This document shows positions 1-7,346 of a stretch of 41,069 nt of DNA, piece after piece. The notes below the pieces were generated by a model. That model was not told the DNA's origin. It ran no database searches and saw only the letters and a list, made by a program, of their open reading frames with translations. Origin of the DNA: CAZKWG01 sp964615375 (GTDB lineage: Bacteria; Myxococcota_A; UBA796; CAZKWG01); assembly GCA_964615375.1 (NCBI GenBank), contig CAZTOW010000070.1:1-41069 (forward strand), written 5' to 3'. Positions within the stretch are counted from its first letter, which is position 1. Every line of letters starts with the position of its first letter. The position numbers and the translations under genes are program-made.

Positions 1-87
1 AGTCCGGATCTGTGGAGGGGGGCATGGGCGACCATGGTCTCTACTCCGACTGTGCAAAGCATTGTACAGGAGTTCAGTGTCTGCGGC

Positions 88-798
88 TCACTCGTCGGGA
101 TTCAGCCCCAGCGCGCGAAGACGCTCTTCCAAGCGGCGTGCTCGCGCCTCCGCGGAGTCCGCGCGCTCGCGCTCCTGCTCCGCGCGCTCGCGCTCGGTGG
201 GGAGCAGCGTGCCGTCGGGGAGCTTCCAGCGCAGCCAGCGGCCGGGGAGGTTGTGGTGGTCCGCCCAGGCCACGCCGAGGCGCAGCCCCAGGACCCGACA
301 CTCCAGCTCGCCGTCCGTGGGCTCCATGCGGACATAATCGCGCCCTTGAAGGCGATAGCCCTCCAGGCGCTCGTCCTCGGGGTCGTACAGGAAGTACTCG
401 CTGACCTTCAGTCCGGCGTAGATCTGCTTCTTCCTGCCGCGATCCTCGCGCTCGGTGGACGCGCTGAGCAGCTCGATGACCACGTCGGGGGTGCGCCCGT
501 TCTCCTGCCAGACCACCCAGCTCTTGCGCTCCCGATCCTCGATGGCGTCCGTGACCACGAAGAAGTCTGGCGCCCGGAAGTCGTTGTTCCGCGCCTGGAG
601 CTCGCTGTAGTAGAGCGCCATGTTCCCGCCGACGTAGACGTCTCGTCGGGGGCTGAGGTACATATCCAAGGTCTCGATCAACAGATTCATCTGTCCCCGA
701 TGCTTCGGGCTCTCCATCGGCTCCCCGTCGTCGCAAGGCAGCTCGTCCTGCCCGGGGGGCGGTGTTGGGGCGTAGGGAGGGTACGGGTCTGGTTTCAT
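88..798 (-). CDS. Uma2-family (DUF820) putative restriction-endonuclease-fold protein
   Basis: A 236-residue protein of the Uma2 family, which has a PD-(D/E)XK nuclease fold; the physiological role of the family is unsettled. Visible marks are a Pro-rich N-terminus, the segment NDFRAPDFFVV (a typical first acidic strand), then PDVVIELLS and the later GRKKQIYAGLKVSEYFLYDP, which matches the usual 'kr..Y...gV.eYWlvDp' block. So the D...E-x-K core (VIELLSAST...RGRKK) seems intact. The C-terminal 40 residues form a charged Arg/Glu coiled coil (RERAEQERERADSAEARARR), common in multi-copy Uma2 proteins. It lies downstream of livF but probably has its own promoter: a TAGGCT -10 element sits six bases before the ATG and no Shine-Dalgarno sequence is present. 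Family assignment is fairly sure; DNA cleavage is not shown. Confidence 0.85.
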   Translation of the reverse strand: MKPDPYPPYAPTPPPGQDELPCDDGEPMESPKHRGQMNLLIETLDMYLSPRRDVYVGGNMALYYSELQARNNDFRAPDFFVVTDAIEDRERKSWVVWQENGRTPDVVIELLSASTEREDRGRKKQIYAGLKVSEYFLYDPEDERLEGYRLQGRDYVRMEPTDGELECRVLGLRLGVAWADHHNLPGRWLRWKLPDGTLLPTERERAEQERERADSAEARARRLEERLRALGLNPDE

Positions 799-804
799 TG
801 TCGT

Positions 805-810
805 AGCCTA
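805..810 (-). promoter_or_regulatory. -10 element of a likely leaderless promoter for the Uma2 gene
   Basis: TAGGCT (fits TANNNT) is read on the minus strand and ends six bases before the ATG at 798, so transcription would start at or next to the start codon. No Shine-Dalgarno sequence lies in between. The upstream hexamer TGGGCA (833-828) is only a weak -35 at 17 bases. Confidence 0.4.
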
Positions 811-822
811 ACACCGTAGGCT
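805..822. other. Small inverted repeat between livF and the Uma2 gene
   Basis: AGCCTA, a six-base loop ACACCG, then TAGGCT form a perfect 6-bp stem just after the livF stop codon (824-826). There is no T tract, so intrinsic termination would be weak. One arm coincides with the proposed -10 element of the Uma2 gene. Confidence 0.35.
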
Positions 823-823
823 C

Positions 824-1537
824 TCAATGCCCACCCAGGTACGCCTCCCGGATGGAGGGATCGTTGGCCAGCTCGGCCGCGGGGGCGCTCTTCTGCACCA
901 CGCCTGTCTCCAGCACGTAGGCGTGGTGGGCGACCTTCAGCGCGAGGTGGGCGTTCTGCTCCACCAGGAGCACGGTCATGCCGCCCGCGTTGATGGTGCG
1001 GATCGTGTCGAAGATGCCGGCCACGATCACGGGGGCGAGGCCGAGGCTGGGCTCGTCCAGCAGCAGCACCTTGGGTCGGGCCATGAGCGCGCGGGCGATG
1101 GCCAGCATCTGCTGCTCGCCGCCGGAGAGCGTGCCCGCCGCCTGCTTCCTGCGCTCGCCGAGCCGCGGCCAGAGCCCCAGCACCCAGTCCAGGTCGTGCT
1201 GGATGCCGGCCCGATCGGAGCGCGTGTACGCCCCAAGCTGCAGGTTCTCCAGGACGCTGAGGTTGGGGAAGACCTGCCGGCCCTCCGGGCTGTGGCTCAC
1301 GCCGCGCCGGACGATCTGGTGGGGCTCCAGCCCGAGGATCTCCTCGCCCGCGAGCTGTATCGAGCCCGATCGCGCCTTGAGCAGCCCGCTCACCGCCCGC
1401 AGCAGCGTGGTCTTGCCCGCGCCGTTGGCCCCCAGCAGGGTGGTGATCTCGCCCTGACGCGCGACGACCTCCACGTCCTTGAGCGCGTGGATGGGCCCAT
1501 AGAACACGTTGAGCGCCCGGATCTCCAGCGCGTTCAT
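824..1537 (-). CDS. livF: Branched-chain amino acid ABC transporter, ATP-binding protein LivF
   Basis: A 237-residue ATPase, one of the two nucleotide-binding subunits that drive import through LivH/LivM on the cytoplasmic face of the inner membrane. Walker A GANGAGKT is at residues 36-43, the SPEGRQVFPNLSVLENL block after it is diagnostic for LivF rather than LivG, the signature LSGGEQ is at 137-142 and Walker B VLLLDEP at 157-163, followed by the switch His region (LLVEQNAH). Length is normal for the family (about 235). The start codon overlaps the livG stop in an ATGA arrangement (1537-1534), so translation is probably coupled. It is the last gene of the liv operon. The actual substrate could be amino acids, amides, urea or other small acids; sequence alone does not fix it. 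Confidence 0.95.
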   Translation of the reverse strand: MNALEIRALNVFYGPIHALKDVEVVARQGEITTLLGANGAGKTTLLRAVSGLLKARSGSIQLAGEEILGLEPHQIVRRGVSHSPEGRQVFPNLSVLENLQLGAYTRSDRAGIQHDLDWVLGLWPRLGERRKQAAGTLSGGEQQMLAIARALMARPKVLLLDEPSLGLAPVIVAGIFDTIRTINAGGMTVLLVEQNAHLALKVAHHAYVLETGVVQKSAPAAELANDPSIREAYLGGH

Positions 1538-2304
1538 GCCCCGGCCCCCAGGTAGGCTTCGATGACCTTCGGGTCGCTGCGGATCTCGGCGGGCGTGCCC
1601 TCGGCGATCTTCGCGCCGTGGTCGATGACCGTGATCCGCTCGCAGATGCCCATGACGACGGGCATGTGGTGCTCGATGAGCAGCACGCTCACGCCGAAGG
1701 TGTCGCGCACCCAGCGGATGAGGTGCATGAGCTCGTTGGCCTCGCTCGGGTTCATGCCCGCGGCCGGCTCGTCCAGGAGGAGCAGGCGCGGCCGGGTGGC
1801 CAGGGCGCGGGCGATCTCCAGGCGGCGGCGGAGCCCGTAGGGGAGGGAGTCCGCCCCCTGTTCGGCGGCGGCCAGCAGCCCGAAGGTGTCCAGCAGCTTC
1901 TCGCTCTCGGCGTGGATGACGGTCTCGTCCCCCAGGTGGCGGGGCGCGCGCAGCACACCCTCCAGCAGCGAGGCCCGGGTGTGCCGGGTGAACGCCACCT
2001 TGACGTTGTCCAGCACGGTCATGCCCGGGAAGAGCCGGATGTTCTGGAAGGTGCGCCCCACCCCGCGGCTGGCGATCTTGTGCGGCGCATAGCCCAGGAT
2101 CGAGGCGCCCATCAGCCGGATGTCGCCCTCGGTGGGCTGGTAGATCCCGGTGATCAGGTTGAACACCGTCGTCTTGCCCGCGCCGTTCGGGCCGATGAGC
2201 CCGTGCAGCATGCCCTCCGGCAGGCTGAGCTCCAGCGCGCTGACAGCCTTGAGCCCGCCGAACGTGATCCCGGCGCGGTCGAGCTGCAGGATCGGTGCGC
2301 TCAC
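1534..2304 (-). CDS. livG: Branched-chain amino acid ABC transporter, ATP-binding protein LivG
   Basis: A 256-residue ATPase, partner of LivF. The N-terminal GITFGGLKAVS segment, Walker A GPNGAGKT, the long insertion between Walker A and signature (RTFQNIRLFPGMTVLDNV...), the signature variant LPYGLRRRLEIARAL and Walker B LLLLDEPAAGMNPSE are the standard LivG pattern; most LivG proteins have LPYGQQRR, so the Leu-Arg here is a mild variation. The C-terminal GTPAEIRSDPKVIEAYLG tail that is shared by LivG proteins is present. The start is GTG at 2304, overlapping the livM stop as GTGA (2304-2301). Operon order and overlaps leave no doubt that it works with LivF and the two permeases. Confidence 0.95.
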   Translation of the reverse strand: MSAPILQLDRAGITFGGLKAVSALELSLPEGMLHGLIGPNGAGKTTVFNLITGIYQPTEGDIRLMGASILGYAPHKIASRGVGRTFQNIRLFPGMTVLDNVKVAFTRHTRASLLEGVLRAPRHLGDETVIHAESEKLLDTFGLLAAAEQGADSLPYGLRRRLEIARALATRPRLLLLDEPAAGMNPSEANELMHLIRWVRDTFGVSVLLIEHHMPVVMGICERITVIDHGAKIAEGTPAEIRSDPKVIEAYLGAGA

Positions 2305-3242
2305 GCCGCTCCTCCTTTGCTGCGACGCAGCATGGGCAGGAGGTCCGTGATCTCCCGGGTCCCCAGGAGCCCCTGGGGGCGCAGGATCATCATCGTGACC
2401 AGCAGGAGCGCGTACAGCAGCATCCGGTACTCGGCCACGGGCCGCAGGAGCTCGGGGAGCGCCGTGAGCGCCGCCGCCGCGATCAGCGGCCCGGAGAGCG
2501 ATCCTGTCCCGCCGAGGACCACCATGGCGACCAGCTCGATGGAGCGGTCGTAGTTGAACTGGTTCGGCGAGATGCTCGCGTTCAGGAAGGCGATGAGCCC
2601 GCCCGCGATCCCCGCCCAGAAGGCGCCAATCACGAAGGCCACCACCTTGACCCGCGTGGTGTCCACGCCCAGCGAGCGCACGGCGATCTCGTTGTCGCGC
2701 ACCGCCTTCATGGCCCGCCCATGCGGGCTGTTCAGCAGGTTGCGCAGGAAGAACACGCCGAGGACCAGCCAGGTGAACGCCCAGCCGAAGCCCGTGGTCT
2801 GCGGCAGCCCGATCATGCCCAGGGCCGCGCCCACCGCCTTCGTGTTCTGGATGATGACGATGATGATGCCGTTGAAGCCGAGCGTGACCACCGCGAGGTA
2901 GTCGCCCGAGAGCCGCAGGCTGGGCAGCCCCACCAGGAGCCCGCCCAGCGCCGCCGCCACGCCCCCGATCACCGTCGCCAGGATGGGCGGCACGCCCAGG
3001 TTCAAGGCCAGATAGCCGCTGGTGTAGGCCCCCAGCGCCATGAAGCCCGCCTGCCCGAGCGAGAACTGTCCGGTGAAGCCGAGCACCAGCGCGAGCCCGG
3101 CCGCGGCGAGCATGTTGATGCCCATCCGCACCAGGATGCTGGTCAGGTAGGGGTCGGTCCAGGGGATGGCGAGCTGGTCGATGGCCCAGACCACCGCCAC
3201 CAGCGCGGCCAGCAGCCCGTAGCCTTGGAGCGCGCGCCGCAT
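2301..3242 (-). CDS. livM: Branched-chain amino acid ABC transporter permease LivM
   Basis: A 313-residue inner-membrane permease of the LivH/LivM (BPD_transp_2) family with about eight to nine hydrophobic helices. Typical motifs are GFTGQFSLGQAGFMALGAY near the N-terminus, the cytoplasmic coupling segment SPHGRAMKAVRDNEIAVRSLGVD, and the last helices with ILRPQGLLG. A longer upstream frame exists, but the ATG at 3242 fits the family length, follows directly on livH (TGATG overlap, stop 3244-3242) and begins a proper first helix (YGLLAALVAVVWAI). It forms the translocation pore with LivH. In some liv systems LivM is fused to an ATPase; here it is separate. Confidence 0.93.
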   Translation of the reverse strand: MRRALQGYGLLAALVAVVWAIDQLAIPWTDPYLTSILVRMGINMLAAAGLALVLGFTGQFSLGQAGFMALGAYTSGYLALNLGVPPILATVIGGVAAALGGLLVGLPSLRLSGDYLAVVTLGFNGIIIVIIQNTKAVGAALGMIGLPQTTGFGWAFTWLVLGVFFLRNLLNSPHGRAMKAVRDNEIAVRSLGVDTTRVKVVAFVIGAFWAGIAGGLIAFLNASISPNQFNYDRSIELVAMVVLGGTGSLSGPLIAAAALTALPELLRPVAEYRMLLYALLLVTMMILRPQGLLGTREITDLLPMLRRSKGGAA

Positions 3243-4138
3243 CAGACCTTCTCCACGGTGGCGCGCCCCATCAGGCCCGCTGGTCGCACCAGCAGCACCA
3301 CGATGAGGATGCCGAACGCGATGGCGTCCCGGTAGGTGCTGGTCAGGTAGCCGCTCACGAGCGTCTCGGAGACCCCCAGCAGCACGCCGCCCGCCACCGC
3401 GCCCGGGATGCTGCCGATGCCGCCCAGCACCGCCGCCACGAAGGCCTTGAGGCCGTAGGTGGCGCCCATGTCCGGCCGGATGACGTGCTTGTCCATCGCC
3501 ACCAGGATGGCCGCCGCCGCCGCCAGCGCCGAGCCCAGCGCAAACGTCAGCGAGATGATGCGGTCCACCGGCACGCCCATCAGCGCCGCCGTCTCCCGGC
3601 TGTGGCTCACCGCCCGCATCGCCCGGCCCACCTTGGTCCGCTCCACCACCCAGGTCAGGCCGAGCATCAGCACCATGGTCGTGACCAGCGTGATCGCGTC
3701 GTTGCTCCGCAGCTTCACGCCGCCCACGTCCCACTGGGTCTCGGGGATGAGCGTGGGGAAGCTGTCGATGGCGCCGAACAGGTGCAGGCCCAGGTTCTGC
3801 AGGAAGAGCGAGACGCCGATGGCCGTGATCAGCATGTTCAGCCGCGTGGACCGCCGCATCGGCCGGTAGGCGATGCGCTCGATGAGCATGCCCAGCGCCG
3901 CGGAGATCGCCACGGAGCCCACGCAGACCGTGAGCACGCCCAGCACGCTCGGGTCATCGACCACGCCGAGCCAGCGCGCCAGCACCAGCGCCACGAAGGC
4001 GCCCATCATGTAGACCTCGCCGTGGGCGAAGTTGATGAGCTGCAAGGTCCCGTAGACCATGGTGTAGCCGAGCGCGATCAGCGCGTAGATCGCGCCGAGC
4101 GACAGGCCGTTGACGAGCTGCTGTAGGAAGACGGTCAC
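3242..4138 (-). CDS. livH: Branched-chain amino acid ABC transporter permease LivH
   Basis: A permease of about 298 residues with eight or so membrane helices. The N-terminal segment NGLSLGAIYALIALGYTMVYG and then LINFAHGEVYMMGAFVAL are hallmarks of LivH, as is the coupling stretch GRAMRAVSHSRETAALMGV and the late KAFVAAVLGGIGSIPGAVAGG. The open frame begins nine bases earlier at a TTG (4147), but the GTG at 4138 is preferred because a GGGGG Shine-Dalgarno run (4152-4148) stands nine bases before it and touches the TTG directly. The stop overlaps the livM ATG by one base. A hairpin between livK and livH (4150-4169) may lower expression of the permease relative to the binding protein. Confidence 0.93.
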   Translation of the reverse strand: MTVFLQQLVNGLSLGAIYALIALGYTMVYGTLQLINFAHGEVYMMGAFVALVLARWLGVVDDPSVLGVLTVCVGSVAISAALGMLIERIAYRPMRRSTRLNMLITAIGVSLFLQNLGLHLFGAIDSFPTLIPETQWDVGGVKLRSNDAITLVTTMVLMLGLTWVVERTKVGRAMRAVSHSRETAALMGVPVDRIISLTFALGSALAAAAAILVAMDKHVIRPDMGATYGLKAFVAAVLGGIGSIPGAVAGGVLLGVSETLVSGYLTSTYRDAIAFGILIVVLLVRPAGLMGRATVEKV

Positions 4139-4149
4139 GCGGGTCAACC

Positions 4150-4169
4150 CCCTGAAGGCACCCTCAGGG
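4150..4169 (-). promoter_or_regulatory. Intercistronic hairpin between livK and livH
   Basis: CCCTGA and TCAGGG (4150-4155 and 4164-4169) form a 6-bp stem with an 8-base loop; the stem includes the livK stop codon. Such hairpins after a binding-protein gene often protect the upstream mRNA or attenuate read-through, giving more binding protein than permease. That role is inferred from position. Confidence 0.4.
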
Positions 4170-5366
4170 CGCGACGGACTCCACGAAGCCGTAGCCCTCC
4201 TTCAAGACCTCGACCACCACCGCCGGCTTCTGCGCGTTGCGCTGCGCGTCGATGGTGATGCTGCCGGTCACGCCTGGGAAGTTCGCGGTCTTCGCGATGG
4301 CGTCGCGCACCGCGGCGCGCGCGGCCTTGCGCTTGTCCTCCGTGGCCGGCACGCCCGAGCGGTCGCCCAGCGCCTCGGCCATGGCCGGGTCCTTCGCCAC
4401 CTCGCCCAGCGCGGCGTAGAGCACCTTCGCCGAGTCGTAGCCCAGCGCGGCGAGCCCGTCGGGCTTGCTCTGGTACTTCGCCTCGTACTTCTTGATGAAC
4501 TCCTGGACCACCGGGTTCGGGTCGTCGGTCGAGTAGTGGTTGGTGAAGAAGCTGCCCACCACCGCGTCGCCGCCGATCTCGACGAGCTTGGAGCTGTCCC
4601 AGCCGTCCCCGCCCAGCAGGAGCCCGGTGAACCCGAGCTGCCGCGCCTGGCTCGCGATCTGGCCCACGTTCGTGTAGTAGCCGGGGATGAAGATCGCGTC
4701 GGGCTTCAGCTCGTTGATCTTCGTGAGCTGCGCCTTGTAGTCGGTGTCCTTCTTGGAGTAGCTCACCTCGGCCACGATGGTGCCGCCGAGCTGCTTGAAG
4801 GTGTCCACGAAGAACTTCGCCAGCCCGATGGAGTAGTCGCTCTCCACGTCGGTCAGCACGGCCACGTTGCGGACGTTCTTCGTGTTGTAGGCGAACTTCG
4901 CCATCGCCTGGCCCTGGAAGGGGTCGATGAAGCAGACGCGGAAGATGAAGTCGCCCTGCTCGGTCACCTTGGGGTTCGTGCTGGAGGGCGAGATCATCGG
5001 CACGCCCGCGTTCTGGGCCAGCGGCGCCGCCGTCAGCGAGAGCGTGCTGGCCACCTCGCCCAGCAGGGCCACCGGGCGGTCGCGCGAGAGGATCTTCTGC
5101 ACCACCGTGCTGGTCTCCTCGGGCTTGCCCTGGTCGTCCTCGACCACCATGCGCACCGGCATCCCGGCGATCCCGCCCGCCTGGTTCTGCTCCTCGGTGG
5201 CCAGCTCGATCCCGTTCCGCGTGGAGATCCCGAAGGTCGCCTCCGGCCCGGTGAGCGAGCCGTACTGACCCACCACGATCTCCTTGGGCGCGTCCGCGCC
5301 CCCGGTGCAGCCCATGAGGGCGGCGCCCGCCAGCAGCAGGCTGCAGAGAACACTCGAGAGACGCAT
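4164..5366 (-). CDS. livK: Branched-chain amino acid ABC transporter substrate-binding lipoprotein LivK-like
   Basis: A 400-residue periplasmic ligand-binding protein of the Peripla_BP_6 type (Leu/Ile/Val-binding, also amide- and urea-binding relatives). An ATG at 5366 with GGAG nearby (5' AGGAGTCCAGAATG) begins a lipoprotein signal ending in LMGC, so Cys20 would be lipidated. The mature chain starts IVVGQYGSLTGPEATFG, then GIELATEEQNQAGGI and RMVVEDDQGKPEETSTVVQKIL, the usual first lobe; ISPSSTNPKVTEQGDFIFRVCFIDPFQGQAMAKF marks the hinge-ligand region. The Ser-Ser-Thr of that segment usually contacts the amino-acid backbone of the ligand. A frame extending 15 residues further upstream is ignored because the lipoprotein signal fits only this start. 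It is first in the operon and has its own promoter at 5422-5449. Confidence 0.93.
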   Translation of the reverse strand: MRLSSVLCSLLLAGAALMGCTGGADAPKEIVVGQYGSLTGPEATFGISTRNGIELATEEQNQAGGIAGMPVRMVVEDDQGKPEETSTVVQKILSRDRPVALLGEVASTLSLTAAPLAQNAGVPMISPSSTNPKVTEQGDFIFRVCFIDPFQGQAMAKFAYNTKNVRNVAVLTDVESDYSIGLAKFFVDTFKQLGGTIVAEVSYSKKDTDYKAQLTKINELKPDAIFIPGYYTNVGQIASQARQLGFTGLLLGGDGWDSSKLVEIGGDAVVGSFFTNHYSTDDPNPVVQEFIKKYEAKYQSKPDGLAALGYDSAKVLYAALGEVAKDPAMAEALGDRSGVPATEDKRKAARAAVRDAIAKTANFPGVTGSITIDAQRNAQKPAVVVEVLKEGYGFVESVAP

Positions 5367-5421
5367 TCTGGACTCCTCGACGCGAGGCTTTGGGGGAGGC
5401 GAGCGGATCACGGGCCCGCTG

Positions 5422-5449
5422 ATTCTAAAGAAAGTGTGGTTGACGTCAA
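5422..5449 (-). promoter_or_regulatory. Sigma70-like promoter of the liv operon
   Basis: On the minus strand TTGACG (5449-5444) and TAGAAT (5427-5422) are separated by 16 bases; each hexamer matches the housekeeping consensus at five of six positions, which is striking in such GC-rich DNA. Transcription would begin near 5415, leaving a leader of about 50 bases before livK. The -35 overlaps the stop codon of the dehydrogenase gene (5446-5448), so the liv genes need not depend on that gene's transcript. Confidence 0.65.
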
Positions 5450-6282
5450 GCCTTGGCGGCGCGGGGGCGCCAGTCGGGGTCCACCAGGCTCACGCTGAGG
5501 GGGCCGGGCTCGCGGTCCGGGACCACCCGGTAGCGGGACAGGTCGGTGATCCCCTCCTCGGCCAGCACGTCCTCGTCCAGCCAGGCGCGGAAGGAGCAGG
5601 ACCGCGGATCCCGCGCCAGCAGGGCCACGCTCGCGTCGGCCAGGATCTCGGGGGTACGCCAGTCGGAGGGCTCACCGAGGCCGAAGACCTCCGTGGCCGC
5701 GGTCTGGATGGCGGCCACCGGCCAGAGGGCGTGGGCGGCGACCTCGGGCTCCTCGGCGTCGATGGCCGCGGCCAGCAGGGTCATGCCGATCTTGGAGGTC
5801 AGGTAGGGGGCCTTGCCCGGGGCCGCGGCGACGTTGACCGGGGGCGACATCATCAGGATGTGGCCGCCGCGCTCGCGCAGGTAGGGGATGGCGGCGCGGC
5901 TGGCCAGGAAGGCCGCGCGCACGTTGACCCCGATGACCAGATCGAAGCGCTTCGTCGGCCAGTCGGCCACGGGCGCCAGGAAGATGGCGCCGGCGTTGTT
6001 GACTAGCGCGTCTAGTCTGCCAAAGTGGCGCGCGGTCCCGTCGACCATCTCCTGCACCGCGGCCTCGTCGCGCACGTCGGTGGGGATCACCAGCGCCTCG
6101 CGGCCCAGCGCGCGGACCTGCTCGGCCACCTCGCCCAGGGTGCCCGGGAGCTTCGGGTGCGGGTCCACGGTCTTCGACGCCAGCGCGACGTGAGCGCCCT
6201 CCCGCGCGCACGCCAGCGCGAGGGACGCGCCGATGCCCCGGCTCGCCCCCGTGATCAGCACCACCCGGTCCTGAAGCCGCAT
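5446..6282 (-). CDS. Short-chain dehydrogenase/reductase, HSDL2-like
   Basis: A 278-residue Rossmann-fold oxidoreductase. The cofactor loop TGASRGIG is at residues 11-18, NNAG at 95-98, and the catalytic set Ser146, Tyr160, Lys164 (YLTSK) is intact. The stretch SKTVDPHPKLPGTLG and the block HILMMSPPVNV ... ALWPVAAIQTAA closely resemble hydroxysteroid-dehydrogenase-like protein 2 (HSDL2) and its bacterial relatives rather than FabG. The family's physiological substrate is poorly known; lipid or isoprenoid alcohols are guesses. Unlike animal HSDL2 there is no C-terminal SCP2 domain. The ATG at 6282 has a strong AGGAGG five bases upstream. It lies directly before the liv operon with a 79-base gap that holds the liv promoter, so read-through is possible but not needed. 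Confidence 0.88.
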   Translation of the reverse strand: MRLQDRVVLITGASRGIGASLALACAREGAHVALASKTVDPHPKLPGTLGEVAEQVRALGREALVIPTDVRDEAAVQEMVDGTARHFGRLDALVNNAGAIFLAPVADWPTKRFDLVIGVNVRAAFLASRAAIPYLRERGGHILMMSPPVNVAAAPGKAPYLTSKIGMTLLAAAIDAEEPEVAAHALWPVAAIQTAATEVFGLGEPSDWRTPEILADASVALLARDPRSCSFRAWLDEDVLAEEGITDLSRYRVVPDREPGPLSVSLVDPDWRPRAAKA

Positions 6283-6341
6283 CCTGACCTCCTCGTTCGC
6301 CCGTGACGTGCCTCCGGCGGCCGTTGAGCGCCGGGGCCGGA

Positions 6342-6353
6342 CGGGTTAACCCG
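6342..6353. promoter_or_regulatory. Palindrome in the divergent promoter region
   Basis: CGGGTTAACCCG is a perfect 12-bp palindrome in the 147-base space between two divergent genes (starts at 6282 and 6430). It could be an operator, or supply TAAC-type -10 elements in both directions. No regulator gene is adjacent. Confidence 0.3.
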
Positions 6354-6429
6354 CCCGCGCGAGCCGGGCCGCCCCCCGCCCGCGCCAACCTGAGCTGCCC
6401 CCGGGCGGTCAGCTCCCTCGAGGCCCGCC

Positions 6430-7284
6430 GTGTCCTTCTCCATCGCCGCGCTGATGATCTATGGGTTCGTCGCCTTCGTCGTGGTCGCCGCCTTCCGGCG
6501 GCTGGCGGATCTGCGCTCGCTGCCGGTCTGGATCAAGCCCGCCCTGCTGCTCTGCGCGGTAGTGCCCGTCGCCGTGGGCTCCATGCTGCTGAACCCGGGG
6601 GAGCCCTCCGACGCCTCGCGGCTGGCCCGCCTGCACGACAAGGACACCATCGAGGTGCCCGAGGGCCACGCGCTCCTGGTGCGCGGCGTGCTGTCGGACC
6701 TGGAGCTGCTGGACAGCAAGAAGCTCGCGGAGGCGGCCAAGACCAACTACGCCATCTCCATCGTCGGCCAGGGCTGGAGCCAGACGGCCTCGGGCGAGAT
6801 CCGGCGCCGCACCGAGGTGGAGGGCACCACCGCGGGCGTCGGGGGCGCCGCGCTCAAGGACCAGGGCCGCGCGCGCGCCGCCTCGCTCGGGGAGGATCTG
6901 GAGTCGCGCTTCGACGTGCCGGCGGGGGGAGCCCTCCAGCTCGAGATCACCAACTGGCAGGGGGCCGCGGTGGAGGCCATCCTCGTCGAGGCCGTGCCCG
7001 CCCCGCCGAAGCGCCCGATCCTCTGGGCGATCACGGTGGTCGCCGCGATCCTCGGGCTCGTGGCCGAGGTCAAGCACCGCGCCGTCCAGCTCTCGGGGGA
7101 CATGGCCTTCCTGTGCGCCTACGCCGTCTTCCTCCCTGATCAGGTGACCCCTGCCTCCGGCTTCCAGGAGGCCGGCACGGCCGCCTTCGGCGCGGCCCTG
7201 CTCGGCTGGCTGGGCGTGGGGGGCATGGCCTGGCTCATGCTGAAGTACCAGGAGCAGCGCGAGGCGAAGGCCGCGAAGGGATAG
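6430..7284 (+). CDS. Four- to five-helix membrane protein of unknown function
   Basis: A 284-residue protein I do not recognise. Two hydrophobic helices lie at the N-terminus (about residues 5-22 and 37-55). They are followed by a soluble, probably periplasmic domain of about 135 residues containing KDTIEVPEGHALLVRGVLSD and a Gly/Ala-rich loop, and ending in a beta-like stretch (FDVPAGGALQLEITNWQG). Two or three more helices follow (about 197-217, 225-240 and 253-273) and the tail is basic. The GTG start has GAGG six bases upstream. The topology, with a beta-rich domain held between helix pairs, recalls envelope stress or sensor proteins, but nothing specific supports that. It stands alone, divergent from the dehydrogenase gene. 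Confidence 0.75.
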   Translation: MSFSIAALMIYGFVAFVVVAAFRRLADLRSLPVWIKPALLLCAVVPVAVGSMLLNPGEPSDASRLARLHDKDTIEVPEGHALLVRGVLSDLELLDSKKLAEAAKTNYAISIVGQGWSQTASGEIRRRTEVEGTTAGVGGAALKDQGRARAASLGEDLESRFDVPAGGALQLEITNWQGAAVEAILVEAVPAPPKRPILWAITVVAAILGLVAEVKHRAVQLSGDMAFLCAYAVFLPDQVTPASGFQEAGTAAFGAALLGWLGVGGMAWLMLKYQEQREAKAAKG

Positions 7285-7296
7285 TCTCCCTCGCCC

Positions 7297-7325
7297 TTGC
7301 GGTTCGCGCGTGGGGCGCGTATCCT
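7297..7325 (+). promoter_or_regulatory. Candidate promoter of the exported Ca-repeat protein
   Basis: TTGCGG (7297-7302) and TATCCT (7320-7325) with exactly 17 bases between. Transcription would start near 7332, leaving a short leader with an AAGGGAA Shine-Dalgarno-like run before the ATG at 7347. Confidence 0.5.
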
Positions 7326-7346
7326 GGCGCGCGAAAGGGAATTCCC

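Noticed and set aside
805..822. Rho-independent terminator of the liv operon
   Set aside because: The stem has only six pairs and no T tract follows.
2301..3734. Extended LivM starting at 3734
   Set aside because: The extra 164 residues lie antisense-free but out of frame over LivH and have no membrane character. The ATG at 3242 overlaps the livH stop and begins the first helix.
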